Shown: positions 24,766 through 34,487, counted from the stretch's first letter. The stretch: DNA of 64,000 nt from Pseudogracilibacillus sp037072025 (GCF_037072025.1 NZ_JAXHDD010000002.1:155720-219719), one strand, 5' to 3'. The notes: a model not told the origin generated them from the letters alone. Translations and numbers: made by a program.

Positions 24766-26385
24766 CTACTTTTCTTGAGCTTGATAATGCTCCAATACGT
24801 ATTTTCTCAGTTCACGCTTCAAAAATTTACCGACAGATGATTTAGGGATTTCTTCTACAAATAATATATCATCTGGGAGCCAAAACTTAGCAAACTGAGG
24901 TTCTAAAAAGGCAAGTAATTCTTGCTTTTGAACTTTACCAACAAACTTATCATGTAAAACGACACATGCAATTGGTCGTTCTTGCCATTTTTCGTCAGGA
25001 ATTGCTACAACACTTGCTTCAAAGACTGCTTCGTGTGCCATTAACACATTTTCAAGTTCTACAGATGAAATCCATTCCCCGCCACTTTTTATTAAATCAC
25101 TAGTACGGTCAACAATTTTAATCGTACCTTCTTCATCAACTGTCACAACATCACCGGTATAAAACCAGCCGTCTATAAATGCAGATTCTGATCGTTCATC
25201 ATTATAGTAAGAGTCTGCAATCCATGGACCACGTAGTAGCAACTCCCCCATTGTGTTGTTATCCCAAGGAATTTCTCCTTCCTCTCCAACTACTTTCATT
25301 TCAAGGCCAGGAACAAGAATTCCTTGTCGTGTTTTTTCAAGCGCTTTTTCATCTAATGTTAAGTCTTTTTGATAGCTTTTCAGTCGCGAATATGTTGCAA
25401 GCGGAGTTGTTTCAGTTGCTCCATATGCATGGAAAAATGGTATGTTATATTTTTCTTCGAATGTACGTATCATTCCAATAGGTGCTGCAGATCCTCCACA
25501 TAAAATTCCTCGTAGACTAGACAGATCATATTCTTTCTCCTCTAATTCTTTTAATAGACCTAACCAAATAGTAGGAACACCTGCAGTAACTGTAACCTTA
25601 TATTCTTCTATAAAGCGGGCAAGTCTTTCCGGAGTAAATCTTGGACCAGGCATTACTTGAGTAGAACCGAACCAAGTACAAGCAAACGGCATTCCCCATG
25701 CATTCACATGAAACTGTGGAACAACTGGCATGGAGATGTCGGCTTCAGAGATTGCTGCTGTGTCTGCTAAGCCTAAAGCAAGACTGTGCAATGCAATTCC
25801 TCGGTGTGAATATAGCACACCTTTTGGCTTTCCTGTTGTAGCCGAGGTGTAACACATTCCAGCAGGATCAGTTTCATCGATATTTTTAATAAATTCGTAA
25901 TCCTCATCGCCTTTTTCTAAAAGTTGTTCATAGGAATATACATTAGATAGACTGTTATCAGGTAATTTATCTTTATCTGTCATGACGATATAGGTTTTTA
26001 CAGTTTTGAGATGGTCTTGGAGTTTATCTACAAGAGGTAAAATATCTTCATCTACAAAAATTATTTTGTCTTCTGCATGATTGATGATGTAAATAATATG
26101 TTCTGGAGATAATCTAATATTTATTGTGTGTAACACTGCGCCCATTCCTGGAGCAGCAAAGTAAATTTCAAGGTGCCTGTGGGTGTTCCAAGCTAGTGTT
26201 CCTACTCGGTCACCTTTTCTAATGCCAAGATTATGTAGTGCGCTCATAAGACGCCGGGTTCGTTTACCAATTTCCTTATAGGTAAGTCGGTGTATTTTGT
26301 CATGTGACTGTGAAATGACTTCCTTTTTCGGGAAAAACTTTTCCGCATGTTCCATCATTGCCCCAACAGTTAATGGATGATTCAT
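24766..26385 (-). CDS. Acyl-CoA synthetase (AMP-forming fatty-acid/carboxylate:CoA ligase)
   Basis: A 539-aa ANL-superfamily enzyme that activates a carboxylic acid through an acyl-AMP to its CoA thioester. The P-loop-like motif TSATTGKPKGV, the YGATETTP motif, the WFYTGD motif and the C-terminal SSVGKFLKRELR with its catalytic Lys are all visible. I place the start at ATG 26385, preceded by AAGGGG at 12 bases; the frame continues four codons upstream to a TTG that is too close to that site. It resembles medium/long-chain ligases of the AlkK/FadD group. It is a monocistronic gene convergent with the catabolic operon. Confidence 0.87.
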   Translation of the reverse strand: MNHPLTVGAMMEHAEKFFPKKEVISQSHDKIHRLTYKEIGKRTRRLMSALHNLGIRKGDRVGTLAWNTHRHLEIYFAAPGMGAVLHTINIRLSPEHIIYIINHAEDKIIFVDEDILPLVDKLQDHLKTVKTYIVMTDKDKLPDNSLSNVYSYEQLLEKGDEDYEFIKNIDETDPAGMCYTSATTGKPKGVLYSHRGIALHSLALGLADTAAISEADISMPVVPQFHVNAWGMPFACTWFGSTQVMPGPRFTPERLARFIEEYKVTVTAGVPTIWLGLLKELEEKEYDLSSLRGILCGGSAAPIGMIRTFEEKYNIPFFHAYGATETTPLATYSRLKSYQKDLTLDEKALEKTRQGILVPGLEMKVVGEEGEIPWDNNTMGELLLRGPWIADSYYNDERSESAFIDGWFYTGDVVTVDEEGTIKIVDRTSDLIKSGGEWISSVELENVLMAHEAVFEASVVAIPDEKWQERPIACVVLHDKFVGKVQKQELLAFLEPQFAKFWLPDDILFVEEIPKSSVGKFLKRELRKYVLEHYQAQEK

Positions 26386-26539
26386 CAATAAAACCAACCC
26401 CTTATATAATAATTATAATGTTTGTCTAATAATACCACATTAATAATAATTTGAAAATACCGAAGATTGCTATTAGTTTTTATCGCTAACAAAACAAACT
26501 ATGATAAGGTAAAATAAAGAGGTAGTGGGGTAGATAAGA

Positions 26540-27883
26540 ATGAAGAAGCAGTATGACTTTACGGAAGGAAATATTTTTAAGCAATTAATATTCTTTTCTG
26601 GTCCGATTATTTTAGCGAATTTACTACAAACGTCTTACCAAGTAGTCGATAGTCTTTGGGTTGGAAACTTACTGGGAGCCGACGCACTTGGGGCAGTAGC
26701 TATTTCCGGAGCAATCATTTTTACTGTGCTTTCTTTTGTTATTGGATTAAATAATGCGGCATTAACAATACTTTCTCAGCAAAAGGGGCAAGGAAATCGA
26801 CAAGGTTTAAAAAATTATTTAAATGCCTTTGTTGTAACCCTTACATTTCTCGCAATTATATTAAGTGTTTTTGGGTATATATTATCGGAACAGTTGTTAA
26901 TGTTACTTGGAACTCCCAATGAGTTACTGCCATTAGCGATGGACTATTTACGGATTAACTTTGTAGGAATGCTTTTTTTATTTGGTTATAACTTTATTAG
27001 TACAGTTCTTCGTTCCATCGGAGATAGTAAAAGTCCTTTAAAATTTGTCCTAATTGCAGTTGTCTTAAATATTTTCTTAGATCCATTATTTATTGCTGGA
27101 TTTAATTTTGGTGTTAAAGGTGCTGCGTACGCTACAATTATAGCTCAAGGAATTGCTTTTCTCTATGGATTGTATTTCGTTTTACGCAATAAATTGGCTC
27201 CTTTTCAAGTCCCGAAAAAACCTCAATTACATGAAGTAAAGTTAATTTTAAATTTGGGTATTCCAGCAGGTTTACAAATGTCTGTTATTTCTGCAGGGTC
27301 AGCAGCTATTTTGAGTGTTGTGACAGTCTTCGGCGGATCTGTTGTAGGTGGATTTGGAGCAGCACAAAGAATCGATAGTATCATAATGTTGCCCGCCCAT
27401 GCATTAGGTACTGCTGTTAATAGTATGGCTGGACAAAATATTGGGGTTTCTAATTGGAGAAGAGTTCATCAAATAACAAAGTATGGACTATTGTATAATT
27501 TAACTATTATGTGTCTGATTGGAATATGTATTGTACTATTTGCTGAACATGGTGTTAGATTATTTATTCAAGAGGAAGAAGCGGTTAAATTTGCGAGTCA
27601 ATACTTACGTATCATGGCATTTTGTTTCCCATTTTTAGGAATAAATTTTATTTTAAATGGCGTGGTTCGCGCTGCTGGTGCAATGTATCAAGTACTAGTG
27701 TTAAATATTATTTCATTTTGGGTGTTAAGATATCCATTGACATATTTATTTTCTAGCGTTTATGATGAAGTTGGTATTGCTTTTGGATTAGGTGCTAGTT
27801 TTATTATCAGTAGTATACTAGCGAGCGCTTACTATCGTTATGGAAAGTGGCGTAAAAAAGAATTGTTTCAAGTTGATAAATAA
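26540..27883 (+). CDS. MATE-family multidrug/cation antiporter
   Basis: A 447-aa protein with 12 predicted membrane segments and the two-bundle MATE layout. The N-terminal FSGPIILANLLQTSYQVVDS matches the MATE signature, and a related LGIPAGLQMSVISAGSAAIL starts the second half. It is likely to export cationic toxins or drugs in exchange for sodium or protons. GTAGTGGGG precedes the ATG. A lysozyme-like gene starts 37 bases later, so the two may be cotranscribed. Confidence 0.87.
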   Translation: MKKQYDFTEGNIFKQLIFFSGPIILANLLQTSYQVVDSLWVGNLLGADALGAVAISGAIIFTVLSFVIGLNNAALTILSQQKGQGNRQGLKNYLNAFVVTLTFLAIILSVFGYILSEQLLMLLGTPNELLPLAMDYLRINFVGMLFLFGYNFISTVLRSIGDSKSPLKFVLIAVVLNIFLDPLFIAGFNFGVKGAAYATIIAQGIAFLYGLYFVLRNKLAPFQVPKKPQLHEVKLILNLGIPAGLQMSVISAGSAAILSVVTVFGGSVVGGFGAAQRIDSIIMLPAHALGTAVNSMAGQNIGVSNWRRVHQITKYGLLYNLTIMCLIGICIVLFAEHGVRLFIQEEEAVKFASQYLRIMAFCFPFLGINFILNGVVRAAGAMYQVLVLNIISFWVLRYPLTYLFSSVYDEVGIAFGLGASFIISSILASAYYRYGKWRKKELFQVDK

Positions 27884-27919
27884 CTATTAAACTGTTAAAA
27901 GGTTAGGGGCATACATAGC

Positions 27920-28537
27920 ATGAAATGTTCTGGTTATAAAGTATTTATTCGGGTTTTTGCCCTAGTATTCATGATGTCATTACTTCTTGTTGGAGTATCT
28001 CTATATACATCAAAAGATGAATTTAAAAAAGGAAAAATTGTTCAGCATGTTTTTACAAAAAAAGTAGAACAATATCGATCAACTGTTGAAAAATATGCAA
28101 TAGAGTTCGATGTAGAAGAACATACGGATGTACTTTTGGCTATGATGCTTCAGGAATCTGGTGGACGTGGTGATGACCCGATGCAATCTTCAGAAAGTTT
28201 ATGTGGAGAAGTTGGTTGTATTACTGATCCGGAACAGTCCATTAAGCAGGGGGTATCTTATTTTGCAGAAGCTTTACAGGCCGCAGATGGGGAAATAGAA
28301 TTAGCCATTCAAGCATATAATTTTGGTATAGGCTTTATTTATTATCTTAAAAAAAATAAACAATCATATAATCAAGATACAACGATAAAGTTTTCCCAGG
28401 AAATGTATAAAAACGCGGATGATCCTTCCTTATATACCTGTTTGCGCGAAGAAGCGAAACAATATGATGCTTGTTACGGCGATATTTTCTATGCACAAGA
28501 TGTGATGGAATACAAACAAAAGTTTGTCACAAATTAA
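27920..28537 (+). CDS. Membrane-anchored lysozyme-like (SLT-type) murein hydrolase
   Basis: A 205-aa protein with an N-terminal membrane segment or signal (RVFALVFMMSLLLVGVSLY) and an extracytoplasmic lysozyme-like domain. LAMMLQESGGRGDDPMQSSE contains the presumed catalytic Glu, and SYFAEALQA...AIQAYNFGIGF is the conserved second motif of the Lysozyme_like family also seen in CwlT. Paired cysteines (CGEVGC, CLREEAKQYDAC) may form disulfides outside the cell. It cleaves glycan strands, probably for wall remodelling. Located just after the MATE gene and before a small membrane protein. Confidence 0.82.
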   Translation: MKCSGYKVFIRVFALVFMMSLLLVGVSLYTSKDEFKKGKIVQHVFTKKVEQYRSTVEKYAIEFDVEEHTDVLLAMMLQESGGRGDDPMQSSESLCGEVGCITDPEQSIKQGVSYFAEALQAADGEIELAIQAYNFGIGFIYYLKKNKQSYNQDTTIKFSQEMYKNADDPSLYTCLREEAKQYDACYGDIFYAQDVMEYKQKFVTN

Positions 28538-28550
28538 GGAGCTGCTATAG

Positions 28551-28778
28551 GTGAAAACATTAAGCTGGTGTGGAAAATTATCATTTTTAATTGGGTTTGG
28601 ATCAATCCTTTTTGGTGTATACTTACTTTATAAGGAATTGATTACAAATAATTTTGTGGCTCATCAGTCAATAGCGGTTGCAATTATTTGTTTAGGATTA
28701 TTCTTTTTGTTTCATTTTAGTTTAAAAGTGTTAGAAGCTAATAGTGTGCATGGGGTTAGCTGTAGAATTAAAAAGTAA
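28551..28778 (+). CDS. Small two-helix membrane protein
   Basis: A 75-aa protein from GTG 28551, 13 bases after the lysozyme-like gene, with AAGGAG overlapping that gene's stop. Two hydrophobic segments (LSFLIGFGSILFGVYLLY and IAVAIICLGLFFLFHFSL) are separated by a short polar loop. The family is not recognised. It is probably cotranscribed with the lysozyme-like protein. Confidence 0.6.
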   Translation: MKTLSWCGKLSFLIGFGSILFGVYLLYKELITNNFVAHQSIAVAIICLGLFFLFHFSLKVLEANSVHGVSCRIKK

Positions 28779-28869
28779 ATGAATAAAATGTAATTTTACT
28801 ATTTTAAAGCAAGAAATTAATTGGTATTATTAGAACAAGCAAATAAATTAAAGAAGGGGAGTTTTAGCA

Positions 28870-29244
28870 ATGAAAGAAGTTTACACAAATAAAGCGCCCG
28901 AGGCAATTGGTCCATATTCACAAGCGGTTATTGCTGGAGATTTTTTATATGCATCAGGAGCAATCCCGATTAATCCTGAAACTGGAAATGTTGTAGAGGG
29001 AATAGAAAATCAAACGATTCAAGTAATGGAAAATTTACGAACAGTATTACTTGAAGGTGGAGCGAATTTCTCACAGGTTGTAAAATTTACAATTTATTTG
29101 AATTCAATGGATAACTTTGGAACGGTAAATGAAATATACGGTCGTTATTTGAAAAAACCTTACCCTGCACGTGCGACAGTTGAAGTTAGTCGCCTACCAA
29201 AGGATGTTCTAGTTGAGATTGACGCTGTAGCTTATTTAAAGTAA
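28870..29244 (+). CDS. ridA: RidA-family enamine/imine deaminase
   Basis: A 124-aa cytosolic trimeric protein that hydrolyses reactive 2-aminoacrylate and related imines released by PLP enzymes. YTNKAPEAIGPYSQAVIAGD at the N-terminus, the conserved Arg in YPARATVEV and VEIDAVAY at the C-terminus are textbook RidA (YjgF/YER057c) motifs, and the length is exact. AAGGGGAG precedes the ATG. A hairpin with a long T-run follows, so it is probably monocistronic. Confidence 0.93.
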   Translation: MKEVYTNKAPEAIGPYSQAVIAGDFLYASGAIPINPETGNVVEGIENQTIQVMENLRTVLLEGGANFSQVVKFTIYLNSMDNFGTVNEIYGRYLKKPYPARATVEVSRLPKDVLVEIDAVAYLK

Positions 29245-29275
29245 AGGGGTTTTGCTAACTCCTTTATTTTTTTTT
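29243..29275 (+). terminator. Terminator after ridA
   Basis: AAAGGGG pairs with CTCCTTT (one G-T wobble) and is followed by a run of Ts. Confidence 0.75.
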
Positions 29276-29304
29276 CATAACTTAATGAAATGTGAGGTGG
29301 TTTT

Positions 29305-30474
29305 GTGCAATCATTTATGTATTTTAATCCTACGAAACTGCTATTTGGGAAGGGACAATTGGGTCAATTATCAAAAGAAGTGACTAAGTATGGTGAAAAA
29401 GTGCTTCTCGTATATGGTGGTGGGAGTATAAAACGAAACGGTGTATATGATGAAGTTACGAATATATTAAAAGCTGCAGATGTTGAATGGGTAGAATTAG
29501 ATGGAGTGGAACCAAATCCTCGAGTTACAACTGTGCGAAAAGGAATCGAAATCTGTAAAGAAGAAAATGTAGATTTTGTTTTAGCTATTGGTGGTGGTAG
29601 TGTAATCGATTGCACAAAAGCGATTGTCGTTGGTGCAAAAACGGATGTAGATGTTTGGGATATTATTAGTAGGAAAGTAAGGGCGACAGATGGTTTGCCA
29701 TATGGATCCATTGTAACTATTGCGGGCACAGGAGCGGAAATGAGCTTAAGCTCTGTAATTTCGGACTGGAAGACAAAAGATAAACGAGCTTGGGTTTCTT
29801 CTTTTTCCCGTGCTAAATTTGCAATTATAGATCCGACTTTTATGACATCGGTACCGATAGAACAAACGGTAAATGGTGCTGTTGATGCTATGTCACATGT
29901 ATTAGAACATTATTTTCATTCCGAAGAAAATACACCCATTCAGGATCAATTTTGTGAAAGTGTGCTTCGTACATTGATTGATGTAACACCTAAACTACTT
30001 AATGACTTAGAAAATTATAAGCATCGTGAAACGGTTGCCTATGCAAGTACAATAGCATTGAGCGATCAGCTCAATATGGGTTTTATTGGCGATTGGGGAA
30101 CCCATCACATTGATCATGCTCTTTCTGCAGTTCACGATGTTCCTCATGGCGGTGGAATGGCTATTTTATTTCCACATTGGATGCATTATGTTTTAGATGA
30201 AACAAATGTCATGCGCTTCAAACAATTAGCGACGAATGTATTGCTTATTGATTCTGAGGGTAAATCGGATATGGAAGTAGCAAGAGAAGGAATAGATTTA
30301 TTAGCAACTACATGGGCATCTTGGGGTGCGCCGTCCAAATTAAGTGATTATAATATAACGGAAGAAACATTACCGTTAATTGCAGAAAAGACTATTGAAA
30401 CACAACCGAAATGTGGAAATTTTAAGCGATTAACAGAGCAGGATGTAGTTGAAATTGTAAAGAGTAGTTTATAA
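29305..30474 (+). CDS. Iron-containing alcohol dehydrogenase (butanol dehydrogenase type, YugJ/YugK-like)
   Basis: A 389-aa group III alcohol dehydrogenase, GTG start with GAGGTGG upstream. The nucleotide-binding GGGS motifs (YGGGSIKRNG and AIGGGSVIDCTKA) and the metal ligands in VDAMSHVLEHYFH and THHIDHALSAVHDVPHGGG are all present, so the enzyme looks functional. It resembles NAD(P)H-dependent butanol dehydrogenases of Bacillus and Clostridium. It reduces aldehydes or oxidises alcohols; the true substrate is unknown. It stands alone between ridA and a noncoding region. Confidence 0.88.
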   Translation: MQSFMYFNPTKLLFGKGQLGQLSKEVTKYGEKVLLVYGGGSIKRNGVYDEVTNILKAADVEWVELDGVEPNPRVTTVRKGIEICKEENVDFVLAIGGGSVIDCTKAIVVGAKTDVDVWDIISRKVRATDGLPYGSIVTIAGTGAEMSLSSVISDWKTKDKRAWVSSFSRAKFAIIDPTFMTSVPIEQTVNGAVDAMSHVLEHYFHSEENTPIQDQFCESVLRTLIDVTPKLLNDLENYKHRETVAYASTIALSDQLNMGFIGDWGTHHIDHALSAVHDVPHGGGMAILFPHWMHYVLDETNVMRFKQLATNVLLIDSEGKSDMEVAREGIDLLATTWASWGAPSKLSDYNITEETLPLIAEKTIETQPKCGNFKRLTEQDVVEIVKSSL

Positions 30475-30489
30475 AAAAGGAGGTTCGTT

Positions 30490-30720
30490 GCTTCTCTTGC
30501 GGACAAAATATACCGAAAATTCGATGAAAATTGTCCGGTGCGGTCTCCCTCAGCCAATAGTGATGTAAATTCGGCAAAAATTGTCCGTGGTGCCCTCCCT
30601 CGGATAAATAATGATCAAAAGGTAAAGCAGTTTGTCCGCTGAAGTTTGCCGCGGACAAATTTTAACAAGAAACTGCCAGAAAATATCGGCGGTGCTCTCT
30701 CGTTCCTGATCTCGTGCAAA
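30490..30720. repeat. Degenerate tandem array, about 50-bp period
   Basis: TTGTCCG recurs at 30531, 30581 and 30632, and GGTGCnnTCCCTCG-like words at about 30537, 30588 and 30688. This gives about four degenerate 50-bp units downstream of the alcohol dehydrogenase. There is no conserved reading frame. Confidence 0.6.
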
Positions 30721-30759
30721 AATTAGAAAACTTGGCATTCGTTAGAGAAAATATGCCCC

Positions 30760-30930
30760 TTCAAAGGAGTATACCAACGCTAGGCGCAAAGCCTGTTCTT
30801 AGTCGGCCTTCCTTAGAGCCGTAATGGCGAAAGACAGAGGTGATGTTGCACTTATGCTCTAGAGTGCAGCCTTTAATGGCGAGTGCCTTAGTTACACATA
30901 TGCAGTAGGAAAGTTTTATGCTTTCCTATC
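30760..30930. other. Hairpin-rich noncoding segment, possible structured RNA
   Basis: At least five small stems lie in a row: AGGC/GCCT (30782-30794), GCC/GGC (30818-30828), TGCACT/AGTGCA (30847-30868), GCC/GGC (30869-30880) and TAGGAAAG/CTTTCCTA (30906-30928). TAATGGCGA occurs twice. The base composition is richer in G+C than the surroundings. No ORF and no known riboswitch consensus fit; GCGCAAAGCC recalls part of the c-di-GMP-I aptamer but the rest does not align. The strand is unknown. Confidence 0.35.
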
Positions 30931-31047
30931 GGCCAAAAAAAGAGGTACAGCAGAATTGTCCCCATATCAGAGCTTGATGCGGGAAAAGGAAGATGCGGTA
31001 AAAATTTTGACTGAATAGACACCAGGGAAGTTTTGTGAAATTAAAAA

Positions 31048-31085
31048 AAGAATTAGCAGTTGTTATGCATAAACTGCCAATTCTT
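31048..31085 (-). terminator. Terminator overlapping the end of the DUF1450 gene
   Basis: The minus-strand hairpin AATTGGCAGTT/AACTGCTAATT (one mismatch) is followed by TTTTTTT and begins within the last codons of the gene. Confidence 0.8.
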
Positions 31086-31308
31086 TTTTAATTTCTTCTC
31101 GAATTCTCTCTAAACATTGTTCTGGAGTTTTTCCGTGGACAAGTTTTCCATTAACATGCGCATATGGACTCTTGGCACATAAGCCACAAAAAGATAAACA
31201 GCTGTTCATTAAAACGGCAACTTCTGGAAATTCCCCTTCAATAATTTCCTCTATATTTAATGTTGTGATGAGATTAGCACTGCAGATGTCTACAATAACA
31301 ATACCCAT
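31063..31308 (-). CDS. DUF1450 protein (YuzB-like)
   Basis: An 81-aa cytosolic protein. The MNSCLSFCGLCAKSPYAHVN segment with its cluster of cysteines is the hallmark of DUF1450 (YuzB) proteins, and the length agrees. The Cys cluster suggests metal, iron-sulfur or redox chemistry, but no function is established. The gene is transcribed alone, with a terminator overlapping its stop. Confidence 0.85.
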   Translation of the reverse strand: MGIVIVDICSANLITTLNIEEIIEGEFPEVAVLMNSCLSFCGLCAKSPYAHVNGKLVHGKTPEQCLERIREEIKKELAVYA

Positions 31309-31499
31309 TTAAATCACAAACTTTCTATAATAGCTTTTGATAATGTAGTTATATCATTTCCTTACGAACATTTGCAATAGAACTGCCTATATCGTACCAA
31401 TTTAAATATAATGTTTTTTCTTTTGTCATATAATTTCAATTGTATTTTACGATAATTAAGCATAAAATATGTATTAAGTTTAGAAAAGGAGTTTATCAA

Positions 31500-32399
31500 A
31501 TGAGATATATTAGTAAGTTGTTTTTAATATTATCAATCGTTTTTGGACTGGCTGTTAATTCCACAACTTTGACTCACGCAGTTCAAACGGATGAAATGTT
31601 GGATGAACCGATTGTTGTATATGGTGATACATTATCAGATGCTCAGAGAGAAGAAGTAAGGAGATTACTAGAAGTTGATTCAGATAAGGTAACAGAAATG
31701 AATGTTACTGGTAAGGATATTGCTCATTATATTAATGGGGACCCAAATTCAAGAATGTTTTCATCGGTTAAAATTACTCATAAAGACAAAGGACATGGCA
31801 TTGTTGTTAATATTGTAACAGCAGATAATATTACACAAGTGACGAGTGAAATGTATAGTAATGCACTCTTAACAGCTGGAGTTGAGAATGCTTTAATTGA
31901 AGTTGCTTCTCCTGTTCAAGTAACAGGTACTTCAGCATTATCAGGAATTTATAAAGCGTATGATGCAGCAGGTGCTGAATTAGAACAAGGCCGAATGGAA
32001 GTAGCCAATGAAGAGCTGGATTTTACAACAGAGCTTTCTAAAAAAGAAGGACTAAGTCAAGAAAAAGTAACTGAATTAATGACAGAAATTAAAAAGGAAA
32101 TTGCTGAACAAGATCCTGTAACAAGAGAAGAAGTTGAACAAATAGTAAAGGATCAATTGGAAAAATTAGAAATTAATCTTAGTGAAGAAGATCGTCAACT
32201 ACTCATTGATTTATTTGAAAAAATGAGAAACTTAGATATTGATTTTGATCAGGTAAAACAGCAGTTGGAAGATATCACTTCTACGATCAAAGATAAATTA
32301 GATGATATGAATTTAGAATTAGATGAAGGTTTTTGGGACAAAGTTTCTAATTTTTTTCAGGATTTAATTGATAGTATTGCAAATCTCTTTAAAGGGTAA
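31500..32399 (+). CDS. Secreted DUF1002 protein (YpuA-like)
   Basis: A 299-aa exported protein. ATG 31500 follows AAAAGGAG and gives a clean signal peptide (LFLILSIVFGLAVNS, cleavage near HAVQ). The earlier start at 31440 has no site and hides the signal. The mature part has YGDTLSDAQREEVRRLL and GTSALSGIYKAYDAAG, typical of DUF1002. The C-terminal 110 residues are helical, with acidic heptads and a hydrophobic end. Its B. subtilis relative YpuA has been linked to the cell envelope (family knowledge). The function is unknown. Confidence 0.83.
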   Translation: MRYISKLFLILSIVFGLAVNSTTLTHAVQTDEMLDEPIVVYGDTLSDAQREEVRRLLEVDSDKVTEMNVTGKDIAHYINGDPNSRMFSSVKITHKDKGHGIVVNIVTADNITQVTSEMYSNALLTAGVENALIEVASPVQVTGTSALSGIYKAYDAAGAELEQGRMEVANEELDFTTELSKKEGLSQEKVTELMTEIKKEIAEQDPVTREEVEQIVKDQLEKLEINLSEEDRQLLIDLFEKMRNLDIDFDQVKQQLEDITSTIKDKLDDMNLELDEGFWDKVSNFFQDLIDSIANLFKG

Positions 32400-32426
32400 A
32401 GGGCTCTTATTTATAGGCCCTTTTTC
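32397..32426 (+). terminator. Terminator after the DUF1002 gene
   Basis: AAAGGGC pairs with GCCCTTT, followed by TTTCTC. Confidence 0.85.
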
Positions 32427-32559
32427 TCATTAGCTCTCCTACTTTTCTGCTTCATTTCATCGAAGTTGATGGGGAAATATGTCATAAAATTAATTATGGC
32501 TACAGAAATATAGGATCGCTAGTTGATTTGTAATTGCAGATATTGAATTTACGATCGCC

Positions 32560-32705
32560 GATGTTGAGTGAATTTCCAATATGATGAGTCGCTGGCTAAG
32601 ATGTCGAGTCGCATTCCAACCAGTCGAGTCGTTCGCTAGATGTCGAGTCGAATCCGAACAAGTCGAGTCGTTCGCCAATACGTCGAGTCGATTTCCAACA
32701 TATAG
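32560..32705. repeat. 20-bp-period tandem array (GTCGAGTCGnnTTCC word)
   Basis: GAGTC (or GAGTG) recurs at 32566, 32586, 32606, 32626, 32645, 32665 and 32685, almost exactly every 20 bases; the intervening bases are degenerate. It is noncoding, between a terminator and the next gene. Confidence 0.75.
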
Positions 32706-32819
32706 ATTCCCAATGTCGGAGCTTATGGATTTTGCGGAAATATGAAAAATTGAATCAATGTGATAAGCAGTGCCTCACCAAATATAAAAATATAATTGCC
32801 CAAAAGTAGGAGTGATGCA

Positions 32820-34352
32820 GTGAAAAATAAACAAGTATCACAAAAGTGGCCGATAACCTTATTTACTATCGGTGTTTTTATGGCTGGACTCGATAACGGA
32901 ATCATCAGTTCAGCATTAACTACAATATATAATTCATTTGGGGTATCGCCATCATGGGGAGCTTGGACAGTAACGCTTTATACATTAGGTGTTGCAATCT
33001 CCGTTCCGATTGTTGGTAAGTTATCAGATAATTATGGTCGTAAACGATTGTTTATTATTGAGATTCTGTTATTTGGCGTTGGCTCATTATTAGTAGCGAT
33101 TAGCCCTAACTTTACAATGCTCCTTATTGCAAGATTTATTCAAGCCATTGGTGGTGGCGGAATTTTTATTATCGGGACTTCACACGTGTTATCTACCATG
33201 CCCAAAAACCAACAAGGAAAAGTTCTCGGTCTATTAGGTGGAATGCATGGCTTATCTGCTGTAGTAGGCCCAAATGTTGGAGCACTTATTTTACATATAA
33301 CTGGAACTTGGCAATGGATGTTTTTAATTAATATTCCGATTGCGTTGTTTTTAATAGCAATGGGTTTCTTAAAAATAGAAGAGACAAAACAGCCAACATC
33401 AAATGCACTTGATGTAACAGGAACTATTTATTTATCATTGGGGATCGTTGCTTTTATGTTTGGGATTACTAACATAAATAGTTTAGAACTACTATCAAGC
33501 ATTACAAGTGTTACAGTTTTACCTTACCTTATTGCAGGTGCTTTGTTCATTTATCTCTTCTTAACTCATGAAAAACGATTAGAAAAAAATGGTGGAGATC
33601 CAATTATATCTGCCTCATTATTACGGAAACGTTCGTTTCAATTAACACTTCTACTTGGATTTTTGTCAGGTGGATTTTTGGCAAGTATTATCTTTATACC
33701 TTCCTTTGTGCAGCAGGCTTTACAAGTTCCAGCTGAGAATGCAGGTTTTTGGTTAACTCCATTAGCGTTAGCATCAGGAGTAGGCGCAGGTTTAGGTGGA
33801 TTTTTAACTGATCGAATTGGAGCGACTCGGACCATTATTGTTTCGGGAATTATCGGTTTACTTGGCTTTTTAATGTTTTTTTCTTTTGTAGATGATTTAT
33901 CAACCTTCGTTATTGCAAGTGTATTGGCGGGAATAGGTTTAGGATTTTTGTTAGGGGCACCTTTAAATGTTTTAGTTGGTGAAAGTGTAGAGAAAGATCA
34001 ATACGGTACTTCGATTGGAACACTTTCATTAACCCGCCAAGTTGGATTAACCTTATTTCCGACAATATTTGCCAGTTTTATAACTTCAGGTGTGATGAAA
34101 ATAGAGCCGACATTTAAAGCTGTTTTTGGTGAAACTGTAATTCCATTTCACGAGGTGAGCGAAGGAGAAGGCTATGGTGAAATTGTGGAAGAGATAGAAA
34201 AAATTAACGATCCTTACTTGCAGGAGCAACTTTACTCTATAGTATCGAGTGTAATGAAATCTGGTTTTCAAGATATGTTTTTTGCGGCAGTAATCATTTC
34301 GGCAATTGTAATCATCGTTAGTTCTTATATGCAAATGTCAAAGGCAGATTAA
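32820..34352 (+). CDS. DHA2-family MFS efflux transporter (EmrB/QacA type)
   Basis: A 510-aa protein with 14 predicted membrane segments. GTG 32820 is the likely start (AGGAG 7 bases upstream); the frame upstream to 32796 has none. LDNGIISSALTTIYNSFG is the DHA2 motif with the membrane-embedded Asp, and GKLSDNYGRKRLFII is MFS motif A. It exports drugs or organic cations in exchange for protons; the substrate is unknown. A long extracytoplasmic loop sits between the last two helices (KIEPTFKAVFGETV...SGF). No regulator gene is adjacent. Confidence 0.87.
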   Translation: MKNKQVSQKWPITLFTIGVFMAGLDNGIISSALTTIYNSFGVSPSWGAWTVTLYTLGVAISVPIVGKLSDNYGRKRLFIIEILLFGVGSLLVAISPNFTMLLIARFIQAIGGGGIFIIGTSHVLSTMPKNQQGKVLGLLGGMHGLSAVVGPNVGALILHITGTWQWMFLINIPIALFLIAMGFLKIEETKQPTSNALDVTGTIYLSLGIVAFMFGITNINSLELLSSITSVTVLPYLIAGALFIYLFLTHEKRLEKNGGDPIISASLLRKRSFQLTLLLGFLSGGFLASIIFIPSFVQQALQVPAENAGFWLTPLALASGVGAGLGGFLTDRIGATRTIIVSGIIGLLGFLMFFSFVDDLSTFVIASVLAGIGLGFLLGAPLNVLVGESVEKDQYGTSIGTLSLTRQVGLTLFPTIFASFITSGVMKIEPTFKAVFGETVIPFHEVSEGEGYGEIVEEIEKINDPYLQEQLYSIVSSVMKSGFQDMFFAAVIISAIVIIVSSYMQMSKAD

Positions 34353-34487
34353 GTTCAATAACCTCAAGTTGAGTTCGGAATCTTCTAACTTTAACATTCT
34401 TTATGGAAAACTTACAAAAATTATGTATAATTAAATTGCAGATAACTTATACATATCTGTAAAATTTAAAAGGGGAGGTTCATAAAA

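Noticed and set aside
30781..30800. c-di-GMP-I riboswitch suggested by GCGCAAAGCC
   Set aside because: The remaining conserved segments of that aptamer cannot be aligned around it.
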